Below are positions 56,218-63,917 of a DNA stretch of 64,000 bases, in pieces. The number at the start of each line of letters is the position of its first letter. Position 1 is the stretch's first letter. The DNA is from DASUVM01 sp963704675 (GTDB lineage Bacteria; Patescibacteriota; Saccharimonadia; Saccharimonadales; Saccharimonadaceae): the NCBI GenBank assembly GCA_963704675.1, contig OY969928.1:558001-622000 (forward strand). The letters run 5' to 3'. The notes under the pieces were generated by a model that did not search any database, was not told the origin of the DNA, and was given only the letters and a program-made list of their open reading frames with translations. Made by a program: the position numbers and the translations under genes.

Positions 56218-56246
56218 AATCTACCATAAGCTTTATAAAGTGTCAA
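56218..56246 (-). promoter_or_regulatory. Promoter of the structured leader
   Basis: TTGACA (56246-56241) - 17 bp - TAGATT (56223-56218). Confidence 0.7.
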
Positions 56247-56249
56247 TAA

Positions 56250-56780
56250 GTTTTGACCATCAAGTCGTTGCTATAAACACATCATACTGTAATTATAAGG
56301 TGTAGTAATATTTTTACTAACTATTAATACTTACAACGTATTGTTATATAAATATAAGATTTACACAAACAACTTCTTATTAACTACACTTTCTTATTCA
56401 CAAAAGATCCCTCGTTGAAGAAAGGGGTATCGCAAATTGAATAAGAGAGTTATGTAATCGAACTTGCTATTGAATGTGAAGCAGGATGCTTCTTCAGCTA
56501 AAGCCCGTTCTTGCAAACGTTGCTTACTATATATGCACAATCGCTTTGATCTACAAAATACGCCCTGAGCACCCAAGCACATCCATTTCTGATTTTTGAA
56601 ACTTTTACAGTAGCTGCTTATCACATTTTAGATTTCAAAGAAAGGTCGCGAGACTTCTATTGTCGCGATATTTTGTCATAGATGCAACCTTATCAAAATA
56701 CGAGAACTTTAGGAGTAGCTTTTCAGCTAGCTTTATACTTTTCTGACATAAACATTCGTGCTCGAATTGGTTAGGTAAAG
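56250..56780. other. AT-rich intergenic region
   Basis: I find nothing convincing here. A 76-codon minus frame (56394-56624) has no ribosome-binding site and ordinary composition; TCGCGA occurs twice near 56650-56670 and could form a small hairpin. Confidence 0.4.
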
Positions 56781-56787
56781 TAATAAT

Positions 56788-56878
56788 GAAAAACAACCGC
56801 CTGCGAGTAGCGGTTGTTTTATTTTTGGATTGATCTTTTTGTGTTTGGCCCTATGAATACTTTTTTTATTCACGAGCT
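56788..56878 (-). ncRNA. Small RNA with own promoter and terminator
   Basis: About 90 nt between a consensus promoter (56885-56913) and a strong terminator (56791-56819). A TGAATA/TATTCA hairpin lies near the 5' end, then an A-rich single strand. No ORF of any size. Family not recognised. Confidence 0.55.
56791..56819. terminator. Bidirectional terminator
   Basis: AAACAACCGC / GCGGTTGTTT perfect 10-bp stem, 9-nt loop, T runs on both strands. Confidence 0.9.
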
Positions 56879-56884
56879 ACCCCT

Positions 56885-56913
56885 ATAATAGTCGGCTTCT
56901 TCGGCACTGTCAA
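56885..56913 (-). promoter_or_regulatory. Promoter of the small RNA
   Basis: TTGACA (56913-56908) - 17 bp - TATTAT (56890-56885). Confidence 0.8.
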
Positions 56914-57105
56914 CGGTTTTTTCAAGATGTGTACATCCTGTGGAAAACCTTATGCTTACAGTGTCATGTGGCCATATCCTATTTTTTAGCTATGAATATT
57001 TACATAATATCTTCCTCAAAAATCTACGATCTCGAGGACCCGGAGGCTTTGTATGATATGGAAGTAGCCTAGTTACAAATAAAAGCCTATCTTTGTTGAG
57101 CTAAC

Positions 57106-57139
57106 AAAAAAAGACCTTCGAATTTTAATGAAAGTCTCT
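57106..57139 (-). terminator. Terminator of tmRNA
   Basis: GACTTTC / GAAGGTC (with G-U pairs) followed by TTTTTTT, directly after the mature 3' end. Confidence 0.75.
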
Positions 57140-57141
57140 TT

Positions 57142-57550
57142 TGGTGGAGCTGCGGGGAACTGCCCCCCGGTCCGCATGGCAACCCATCACCCATCTACGA
57201 GTTTAGTTAGTTTCGATATTTACAAGCACTTAACTCAAGAAGAAGCTAACAAAGTAAAGCAAGTGCTTGCGCAAAAAAGTTCGCTAACGTATGTGCGAAA
57301 TACGATAACTAAGCAAGATAAGATATAACACTCACCTCCCTACCTTGCATCAGGAATGTGAGCGGCTGCCCATAAATTAAGCAGCTGTTGCATGAACAGG
57401 GCTCAAAGTAGTCATCGCATTAGCGAAGGTACTCTTTACCTCATTCCATGCAGTTGTGATTTTGTTTACAACTATTGATACACTTACGGTGTAGTGCGAC
57501 TCGCAGAGTGATTTGTTAAATTCCACACGTCGAAGCATTAGATCAGCCCC
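57142..57550 (-). ncRNA. ssrA: Transfer-messenger RNA
   Basis: Rescues stalled ribosomes by acting as tRNA-Ala and mRNA. 5' GGGGCTGATC...TTCGACG and 3' CAGCTCCACCA form the canonical 7-bp acceptor stem, with CCA encoded. The tag frame ends ...ANAMTTLSPVHATAA and TAA at 57379-57377. Its start cannot be fixed from sequence alone. The T-loop position reads GGCAGTT between CGGGG and CCCCG, not the usual TTCRA. A TATAAT box is at 57568-57563. The 66-codon ORF on the other strand here is a shadow. Confidence 0.93.
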
Positions 57551-57562
57551 ACGTACTCTGTT

Positions 57563-57568
57563 ATTATA
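57563..57568 (-). promoter_or_regulatory. -10 box of tmRNA
   Basis: TATAAT, with TTGTAT 16 bp upstream; start expected near 57556. Confidence 0.65.
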
Positions 57569-57609
57569 TCATGCTTGTGTCTAAATACAAAACCTGCTTT
57601 ACTTATTTC

Positions 57610-59109
57610 ATGACTGCGCTTGTAAGAACTGCGGCGACACTGGGTTTTCAGGGTCAAACTGTTGACGTTGAGTGTGATATGACGAATGGTCTACCTTCTT
57701 TACAGATTGTCGGGCTTGGCAATAAGGCTATCGATGAAGCTAAAGAACGTGTCCGCTCAGCATTAAGGAATAGCGGCTTCGATATGCCCGCTAAACGCAT
57801 TACTATCAATTTGGCTCCCGCTAATATACCGAAGGATGGCTCACACTTTGATCTTCCAATCGCGATAGCTATTATGCAAAGTAACGGTCAATTAAGAAAC
57901 ACCGATACCGAAGACACCTTTTTTGCTGGTGAGCTGGCACTTGACGGAACGCTGCGCCCCGTAAAAGGAGTTGTCCACATCACTGAAGCTGCAAAGAAGG
58001 CCGGCGCAAAACAAATCATCTTACCTGGAAAGAATATCGATCAGGCATGTCTCATTGAAGATATAGCCGTGTATGGTTGCAATGATTTAAAAACAGTCTT
58101 TCTTATGCTTAAAAAGCAGATTGCCTCCCCCGAAGAACGACAATTGCCAAAAAATATTCGACCGACTTTTCCTACCTATATTGACGATATTAAAGGTCAG
58201 GCACATGCCAAGCGAGCATTACTTGTTGCTGCTGCGGGCAATCATAATATTCTCATGAATGGTCCGCCAGGCGCAGGCAAAACCATGCTCGCAAAAGCCC
58301 TTATGAGCATCTTGCCGACGCTCACTCCTCATGAAACTATAGAAGTTACGAAGCTTTATAGTATGCACGGGCAAACAACTGACATTGTAATGAGTCGCCC
58401 ATTTCGCTCTCCGCACCATAGCGCAAGCCATATCTCGTTAATCGGTGGCGGGAATGTACCACGACCAGGAGAAATAAGCCTTGCACACCGAGGTGTGCTT
58501 TTTCTTGATGAGCTACCGGAGTATAGCCGTTCTTCTTTAGAAGCACTACGTCAGCCACTCGAAGACAAAATAGTTCATATTGCTCGAGCACGTGATCGTG
58601 TCTCTTACCCTGCTGATTTCATGCTTGTTGCCACACAAAATCCCTGCCCGTGCGGCTACTACGGGGATAAGTCACGAGCCTGCACTTGTTCTCTCGCTTC
58701 GATCGAACGTTATCAACAAAAAATTTCAGGACCACTTCTTGATAGAATTGACCTCACTATTACTCTTTCAAGAGTGCCCGCCGATGATCTCACACAAGAG
58801 CAGATACAAAAAATAGATGAAACGACAAGTTTTCAAGAACTGGTTAAGAAGGCACGTCATACGCAAGCTGAGCGCTACCAAGATAGTTCCCGCACGAATG
58901 CGTCAGTCTCAAATAAAGAAATAATGAAGCATATGAAGCTTCATAAAAGTAATAAACAATTTCTTAATACTGCCGCCGATAAACTCCAACTTTCAGCGAG
59001 AAGTTACTTCAAAGTTTTAAAGGTAGCGCAAACAATAGCCGATATTGCTGGTGACGCCCATATTGAGATACCTCACTTGACTGAAGCGCTTCAATATAGG
59101 CAAAGATAA
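57610..59109 (+). CDS. comM: Mg-chelatase-like AAA protein ComM/YifB
   Basis: AAA+ helicase that promotes branch migration during natural transformation in other bacteria. 499 aa: N-terminal Lon-like domain (VRTAATLGFQGQTVDVECD), Walker A GPPGAGKTMLAKAL, Walker B GVLFLDELPEY, the zinc-type CPCGYYGD...CTC insert and a C-terminal MCM-like part. Start chosen at 57610, which matches the family N-terminus; 13 upstream codons are open. Suggests DNA uptake ability. Confidence 0.93.
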   Translation: MTALVRTAATLGFQGQTVDVECDMTNGLPSLQIVGLGNKAIDEAKERVRSALRNSGFDMPAKRITINLAPANIPKDGSHFDLPIAIAIMQSNGQLRNTDTEDTFFAGELALDGTLRPVKGVVHITEAAKKAGAKQIILPGKNIDQACLIEDIAVYGCNDLKTVFLMLKKQIASPEERQLPKNIRPTFPTYIDDIKGQAHAKRALLVAAAGNHNILMNGPPGAGKTMLAKALMSILPTLTPHETIEVTKLYSMHGQTTDIVMSRPFRSPHHSASHISLIGGGNVPRPGEISLAHRGVLFLDELPEYSRSSLEALRQPLEDKIVHIARARDRVSYPADFMLVATQNPCPCGYYGDKSRACTCSLASIERYQQKISGPLLDRIDLTITLSRVPADDLTQEQIQKIDETTSFQELVKKARHTQAERYQDSSRTNASVSNKEIMKHMKLHKSNKQFLNTAADKLQLSARSYFKVLKVAQTIADIAGDAHIEIPHLTEALQYRQR

Positions 59110-59180
59110 TCTGTTGTAAAAGCAGACAACATCTGTTACAATGGCAGGCGAGCACAATAACGCTAACAAGGAGATCTTCT

Positions 59181-59717
59181 ATTAGTACATCAGTTCGGAT
59201 TAATGAAGCAATTAGAGCTTCTGAAGTCCGCGTCATCAGTCCTGACGGATCACAACTCGGTATCATGTCTCGCAGTGACGCTCTCAAAGCGGCTGAACAA
59301 TACGAACTCGATTTAGTAGAGATTTCGCCGAACGCATCTCCGCCTGTCGTCAAGATTATTGACTGGGGTAAATACCAGTACCAAAAGACGAAAGAACAGC
59401 AACGGAACCGCAAGAATGCCAAGGCGAGCGAGTTAAAGCAAATGAGATTTGGTCTCAAGATTGGATCTAACGATCTTGACATCAAACTTCGCAAAGTACG
59501 CTCTTTCCTTGAAGAGGGACATAAAGTACGCATTTCAGCATTTTTTCGTGGTCGGGAAATGGCTCATCAAGAGCTTGGCCATGCGTTGTTGAAACGCGTT
59601 ACAGAACAACTCTCTGATATAGCCGTTGTTGATCAATCACCTCAGATGGCAGGACGTAATCTGAGTATAGTAGTAAGGAGTAATCATAATGCCAAAGCAA
59701 AAGCTCAAAACCCATAA
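59181..59717 (+). CDS. infC: Translation initiation factor IF-3 (ATT start)
   Basis: Prevents subunit joining and checks start codons. The family N-terminus (SVRINEAIRASEVRVISPDG) lies upstream of any ATG, and the only suitable start is ATT at 59181, 6 bp after AAGGAG. AUU is the well-known infC start that lets IF-3 repress itself. 178 aa; both domains are complete (LDLVEISPNASPPV, KQMRFGLKIGSNDLDIKL). Overlaps rpmI by 29 bp. Confidence 0.93.
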   Translation: MSTSVRINEAIRASEVRVISPDGSQLGIMSRSDALKAAEQYELDLVEISPNASPPVVKIIDWGKYQYQKTKEQQRNRKNAKASELKQMRFGLKIGSNDLDIKLRKVRSFLEEGHKVRISAFFRGREMAHQELGHALLKRVTEQLSDIAVVDQSPQMAGRNLSIVVRSNHNAKAKAQNP

Positions 59718-59895
59718 GGGCAGTGCTAAGCGATTTAAGGTAAGTGCTAGCGGGAAGATCTCTCGTCTCCGTGCCGGCCTCAACCACCTTAAACAGAAAA
59801 AAAGCGCAGCTCGAAAACGTCATAGTAGTACACCGGCACAAATCAAAGGCTCAATTAAAGCGAGCGTGAAGCGTGTCATTGGAGGTAAGAAATAA
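59689..59895 (+). CDS. rpmI: Ribosomal protein L35
   Basis: 68 aa, very basic. MPKQKLKTHKGSAKRFKV is the family N-terminus. AAGGAG lies in the infC coding region 8 bp before the ATG. Its TAA overlaps the rplT ATG (TAATG), the standard infC-rpmI-rplT operon. Confidence 0.96.
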   Translation: MPKQKLKTHKGSAKRFKVSASGKISRLRAGLNHLKQKKSAARKRHSSTPAQIKGSIKASVKRVIGGKK

Positions 59896-60239
59896 TGCGT
59901 ATTAAACGAGGTGTCACTGCACGCCGCCGACATAGTAAAATATTAAAGCTTGCCAAGGGTATGCAACATGCCCGACGCCGTTCATTCCGCTTAGCAAAGC
60001 AGGGTGTTATTCGTGCTTTGCAATACGCTTATCGCGATCGTCGTAATCGTAAACGCGACGTACGCTCATTATGGATTACACGTATCAATGCCGCAACCAG
60101 AGAACATGGCATATCTTATTCGGTATTTATGAGTAAACTCAAGGCCGCCAAGGTAGAGCTTGACCGTAAGTCACTAGCCGAACTGGCTGTTAAAGAGCCA
60201 AAGGCGTTTAAGGCGTTAGTAGATCTAGTAAGTAAATAA
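59895..60239 (+). CDS. rplT: Ribosomal protein L20
   Basis: 114 aa basic protein. MRIKRGVTARRRHSKILKLAKG and the RRNRKRDVRSLWITRINAA block are diagnostic. Assembles early on 23S; in other bacteria it also represses its own operon. An intrinsic terminator follows at 60262-60287. Confidence 0.97.
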   Translation: MRIKRGVTARRRHSKILKLAKGMQHARRRSFRLAKQGVIRALQYAYRDRRNRKRDVRSLWITRINAATREHGISYSVFMSKLKAAKVELDRKSLAELAVKEPKAFKALVDLVSK

Positions 60240-60261
60240 ATTCAATATTTTTTCTAAAATT

Positions 60262-60287
60262 AAAAAACTCCTTCAAAGGAGTTTTTT
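60262..60287. terminator. Bidirectional terminator between rplT and rnpB
   Basis: AAAAAACTCCTT / AAGGAGTTTTTT perfect 12-bp stem with 2-nt loop; serves both converging units. Confidence 0.9.
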
Positions 60288-60291
60288 AATA

Positions 60292-60644
60292 CCAGATAAT
60301 CTGTAAGCCGGGTTCTGTCGTAGGATGATCATCTATCTACACTACATGTTGCCATGCAGTTTGAGCGGGTTTATCGGTCCGCTTAGCGAGCAACTACCGC
60401 TTGAGAGCGGGCGGCGAACCTCCTTGCAGCAGACAGGGTTTACCTCCTCCGCATGTCACCATGCGTCGCTGTGAGCTCTTACCTCACTCGTTTCACCCTT
60501 ACCACACCTTTAGAGTTCAGTATGGCGGTATCGTTTCTGTGGCACTTTCCCTAGGGTTACCCCCGGTTGCCGTTAGCAACTGTCCTGTTCTATGCTGCCC
60601 GGACTTTCCTCCCCACAAAGTGGAGTGATCATCTAACTATCTGG
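60292..60644 (-). ncRNA. rnpB: RNase P RNA, bacterial type A-like
   Basis: Catalytic RNA for tRNA 5' processing. P1 stem CCAGATA/TATCTGG at the two ends, conserved GAGGAAAGTCCGGGC near the 5' end, and AGACAGAACCCGGCTTACAG at the 3' end. About 353 nt. Promoter TTGAAA-16 bp-TACAAT at 60652-60679. Confidence 0.96.
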
Positions 60645-60651
60645 CTACATT

Positions 60652-60679
60652 ATTGTAACAGGTTAAGCTTATTTTTCAA
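60652..60679 (-). promoter_or_regulatory. Promoter of rnpB
   Basis: TTGAAA (60679-60674) - 16 bp - TACAAT (60657-60652); the -35 overlaps the 3' end of the RNase H fusion gene. Confidence 0.7.
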
Positions 60680-61542
60680 GATCGTGTATGCTCATCTAGT
60701 ATTTTATTTACCATTGCATCAGCCTCTTTATTAAACTCACGACGCACATGAGTAAACTTCACATATTTAAAGTGTTGAATTAATGCTTTAATACGTTCAT
60801 GAATGGGCCAAAGGTCGCGACTCTTAATTTTATACAACCCCACCATTTGATTAACAACAAGCATACTATCAAGCCTGAACTGAATCTGCTCAATATTATG
60901 TTTAAGTGCAGCCTCAAGCGCCAAGCGTACTGCATGATATTCCGCTTGATTGTTAGTTGTTATACCCAAGTATGCCCCTCCTTCTTCGATGAGCTGTTCG
61001 TTTTCGTCGAGGATAACAAAGCCGGAAGCCGACGGTCCCGGATTACCTCGCGAGCCACCGTCACAGTAAATAACTGCGTGTTTTGTTGTAGCCTTATCAA
61101 CAACCAATTCCTTAGACTTTATATAGTCTTCAGCTTCATGTACAAAATTGGTTAAGCTTAACAGATTACTCGTTGCTTCCGTTACATCAATATGTTGTAC
61201 TTCTTGCTCTAAAAGCCAATCATACCTACTATGCCTAGGTGAAAGCTGGAATGAAGCAGCTTCTGGTAGCGCAGCCAGAAACACAATATCAACACGCTGC
61301 ACTTGAGGATCATAAGCCGATATATATCCCGTTACATCGTAAAGTTGTATTGTTACTGGTTCAATAGTTAGTTGGCCACGAATATAATCAGTTATAGCAC
61401 TGAGCGGAGCATGATCAAACGGCAATAGCCCTCCCGGCAATTCAAATTTCCCAACGATAGCTTGGTTGCCCTGCGCTCGTTTTAATAACAAAACCCTAGA
61501 GTCTTGTTTAACGAGTGCATAGACAGATACTTTTTGTTTCAT
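60676..61542 (-). CDS. Nudix-like / RNase HI fusion protein
   Basis: 288 aa. Residues 1-125 have the Nudix fold (VLLLKRAQGN...KFELPGG), but the box helix reads LSAITDYIRGQLTIEP and lacks the catalytic REUxEE glutamates. Residues 150-285 are an RNase H domain: DGGSRGNPGP, NNQAEYHAV and DSMLVV supply the acidic residues, with HVRREFNKEAD near the end. Degrades RNA in RNA-DNA hybrids; the N-terminal half may only bind a ligand. I saw no separate rnhA here. Confidence 0.88.
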   Translation of the reverse strand: MKQKVSVYALVKQDSRVLLLKRAQGNQAIVGKFELPGGLLPFDHAPLSAITDYIRGQLTIEPVTIQLYDVTGYISAYDPQVQRVDIVFLAALPEAASFQLSPRHSRYDWLLEQEVQHIDVTEATSNLLSLTNFVHEAEDYIKSKELVVDKATTKHAVIYCDGGSRGNPGPSASGFVILDENEQLIEEGGAYLGITTNNQAEYHAVRLALEAALKHNIEQIQFRLDSMLVVNQMVGLYKIKSRDLWPIHERIKALIQHFKYVKFTHVRREFNKEADAMVNKILDEHTRS

Positions 61543-61623
61543 AACATTTCATAGCATAGCATATGTCTCATGCATCAATATCTAAATAAGGATAACTGGA
61601 AGTAATTATTTCGTAAAGGTTTA

Positions 61624-61699
61624 TGGTCGGGGTGACAAGACTTGAACTTGCGACCTCACGGCCCCCAGCCGTACGCGCTACCAACTGCGCTACACCCCG
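61624..61699 (-). tRNA. tRNA-Pro (GGG)
   Basis: 76 nt cloverleaf starting CGGGGTGTAGCGCAG, anticodon loop CTGGGGG (GGG), T arm GTTCAAGTC, CCA encoded. Confidence 0.95.
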
Positions 61700-61799
61700 T
61701 TATGGCAAAGGAAGCAGCTTAATTAATGTTTAGGCAAGCCTTAATGCCATTTCTTACTTCTAGCTAAAACCAGACGCTTAAAATGTGAAAAGTTCAAAA

Positions 61800-61954
61800 T
61801 ATCCTGCGGGACCAGAGATGGATGTAAACTTTCCCTTGCGACATGCAAGGTGGGTACTCGCACCTACTTTCCACAGAAAATAGGCATATAAAGCTCCCTT
61901 GAAAAAGATGTTAGGAAAAATTATACATCTATCTGCAAGCTACGCCGCAGGATA
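61800..61954 (-). ncRNA. 6S-like structured small RNA
   Basis: 155 nt. TATCCTGCGG (61954-61945) pairs with CCGCAGGATA (61809-61800) and is continued by a near-perfect second helix (CAGATAGATGTA with TACATCCATCTCTG); the middle stays open and carries small hairpins (AGGTG/CACCT or CCTTGC/GCAAGG). TATAAT at 61965-61960 puts the start exactly at the closing stem. Long stem, internal bubble and size fit 6S RNA, the RNA polymerase regulator, but I cannot confirm the family. Confidence 0.5.
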
Positions 61955-61985
61955 CTTTTATTATAACGCATCTCTTAAAAACACT

Positions 61986-62615
61986 CTAGCTTACAACTAA
62001 CATTACACCGGTGAAGAATTCTATGATCGCTTTAACTGTTATGATAAACGGCGTTTGTAGAAACGTATAGAATATGGCTATAAAGATGAAAATTGCAGCG
62101 ATACCTAGTGATTCAATCGAACGCATAACTGTCTTGATTGGTTCAGGAGCGACAGCGTAAAGAAAACGTGAACCATCAAGAGGTGGAAATGGAATTATAT
62201 TGAAAACAAAGAAACCGACATTTACGAGTGAAAATGTCATTAATATATCGAATGTCAGATCCGTTGGTTGAAGTAATCGAATCAAGAGACCCGCTAGTGC
62301 TGCAAGGAGAAGGTTAGATAATGGCCCAGCCAGAGCAACCGTTGCGGCCCCGAAATCTCCCCACCTTAAGCGCTCTGGATTAAAAGGTACTGGTTTTGCA
62401 GCACCAAAGATAGGAGCACCAACAATTGCAAGAAATACCGGCACAGCTAATGTCGCAATAGGATCAATATGCGCAATAGGGTTGAGGGTTAACCTACCCT
62501 CCTCTTTGGCAGTGGTATCACCGAGTAAGTACCCGACAAAAGCATGTACCGCCTCGTGAATTGTCATCGAAAGCAATACAGAAACTAATACAATAATTAT
62601 TGTAGCTACATCCAT
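61986..62615 (-). CDS. Site-2 protease family (M50) membrane metalloprotease
   Basis: 209 aa, all-helical membrane protein. HEAVH (residues 20-24) is the HExxH zinc site and NIIPFPPLDGSR supplies the third ligand. No PDZ domain, as in the short YwhC-type group. Extended -10 TGATATACT ends 8 bp before the ATG, so the message is nearly leaderless. Likely cleaves transmembrane segments; target unknown. Confidence 0.9.
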   Translation of the reverse strand: MDVATIIIVLVSVLLSMTIHEAVHAFVGYLLGDTTAKEEGRLTLNPIAHIDPIATLAVPVFLAIVGAPIFGAAKPVPFNPERLRWGDFGAATVALAGPLSNLLLAALAGLLIRLLQPTDLTFDILMTFSLVNVGFFVFNIIPFPPLDGSRFLYAVAPEPIKTVMRSIESLGIAAIFIFIAIFYTFLQTPFIITVKAIIEFFTGVMLVVS

Positions 62616-62722
62616 ATGTAAGCAGTATATCAGTATATTGACCTAAGATCACAAAAATTATATAGGTCATTATACACTTAATATCCGTTAAGCGTACTCC
62701 TATCGAACTAAAAGACAGGCGT

Positions 62723-62869
62723 ATGACAGTCTTCATCGGCCCAAGACATTCACCCCTGGATGCCGCCAGCGACAAGGCCTTCCGCGACGTTATCCTGTTC
62801 ACAATGTACGAGAACACATCACAAGAGATCATCAACAAGGCCATGCATCCTCATGAGAGAGATATGTGA
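62723..62869 (+). CDS. GC-rich small orphan, 48 aa (islet F)
   Basis: A short frame with ATG 62723 and TGA 62867-62869, in a stretch visibly richer in GC than both neighbours. The product (TVFIGPRHSPLDAASDKAF, then VILFTMYENTSQEII) is soluble, mixed helix/strand and not recognised. Ribosome-binding site is weak. It resembles the other isolated GC-rich islets; too short to be sure it is coding. Confidence 0.4.
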   Translation: MTVFIGPRHSPLDAASDKAFRDVILFTMYENTSQEIINKAMHPHERDM

Positions 62870-62992
62870 GGCCCCCGGTGCGACGCTACTACGCTGTACC
62901 AGGTAACCCCATTTCCACTCATACTATTGACGAAAAGATATAAAAAAGGTAAAATTGATTACTAGTGATTATAAGTAGTAGGTAAAAGAGTT

Positions 62993-63220
62993 ATGGCAAC
63001 ACGCTGTGAATTAACCGGTAAAGGTAAGCAATACGGTCACAATGTAAGTTTTTCGCTTCGCCGCACTAAACGTGTCTGGAAGCCAAACTTACAAAAAAAG
63101 ACCTTTATTATTGATGGCCAAAAGATAACAATGATCCTGAGTACTCAGGCCATTCGAACCTTAAAGAAAAAAGGGATTATCACCTCGGGTAAGCCTGCTG
63201 CTCTAGCTACCGCAGCATAA
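62993..63220 (+). CDS. rpmB: Ribosomal protein L28
   Basis: 75 aa. MATRCELTGKGKQYGHNVSF is the family N-terminus (GKGxxxGxxxSH-type), RTKRVWKPNL follows and a hydrophobic Ala-rich end closes it. Followed by an intrinsic terminator at 63238-63263. Confidence 0.94.
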   Translation: MATRCELTGKGKQYGHNVSFSLRRTKRVWKPNLQKKTFIIDGQKITMILSTQAIRTLKKKGIITSGKPAALATAA

Positions 63221-63237
63221 ACCCTTTCTAATCTCAG

Positions 63238-63263
63238 AAAGCCCCATTCAGAGAGGGCTTTTT
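63238..63263 (+). terminator. Terminator of rpmB
   Basis: AAAGCCC / GGGCTTT stem with T run, 18 bp after the stop. Confidence 0.8.
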
Positions 63264-63278
63264 GAATTAAGACTAATT

Positions 63279-63917
63279 TTAAGCTGTTTTTTCTAGGCGG
63301 ACTAATGTAAGCGTTTCTGGCAGCTGACCAGGTTGTTTTATCTTTAAAATTGCCTCAGACTGTACTGGGACACTCAATTCTTTTATAAACTGTTCAATCG
63401 AATTTTGAGCAACTTTGTAAGCAATACCGTCTTCGGAGTAGTGGACGGGTATGACAATTTTAGGGTCAATATGACGAGTCAGCGCTACTGCGTCATGGGC
63501 ATCGATTGTATAACCGTTACCTCCTACTGGGATAACAAGTACATCTATAACACCCAGCGCTTCAAATTGGTCATCTTTAAACGCACTAGCATTTATATGG
63601 CCTAGGACTGCAATGGCACAATCAGATGACTCGACTCTATAGGCGGTTGCATTTTTCCCTTCACTATCAGGTTGGGCTTGGACAGCAATTGCTTTAATTG
63701 ATATATCACCGATTTCATATTCACCTGGAATTGAGAATACTCTTTGTCCTTCAGGCGTTTTTACTGAAAACCGGGCTTGCGTTGCGAGCTGAACGTTAGC
63801 TTTTTGCAATGTTTTGGGAGGTTGTTGCTGTCCATCGATCAGCGGATCCGTTATTACTGTTATTTGCTTTGTTTGCATAACAATACAGTCAGCACCTTTG
63901 TAACTAATTTCCGTCAT
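63279..63917 (-). CDS. MBL-fold protein (UlaG-like)
   Basis: 212 aa. Has the metallo-beta-lactamase layout: an N-terminal strand pair, FSIPGEYEIGDISIKAI, LGHINASAF, VIPVGGNGYTIDAHDAVAL and IPVHYSEDG. The HxHxDH metal box is missing, but a DAHDA and a final PVHY remain, as in a group of small UlaG-like proteins. Enzyme activity is uncertain. Beyond it (63918-64000) I see no feature. Confidence 0.75.
   Translation of the reverse strand: MTEISYKGADCIVMQTKQITVITDPLIDGQQQPPKTLQKANVQLATQARFSVKTPEGQRVFSIPGEYEIGDISIKAIAVQAQPDSEGKNATAYRVESSDCAIAVLGHINASAFKDDQFEALGVIDVLVIPVGGNGYTIDAHDAVALTRHIDPKIVIPVHYSEDGIAYKVAQNSIEQFIKELSVPVQSEAILKIKQPGQLPETLTLVRLEKTA

Noticed and set aside
56394..56624. 76-codon minus ORF in the intergenic gap
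   Set aside because: No ribosome-binding site, no promoter in phase and unnatural amino-acid mix.
57128..57328. 66-codon plus-strand ORF
   Set aside because: Lies antisense to the tmRNA; its open frame is explained by that RNA's sequence.
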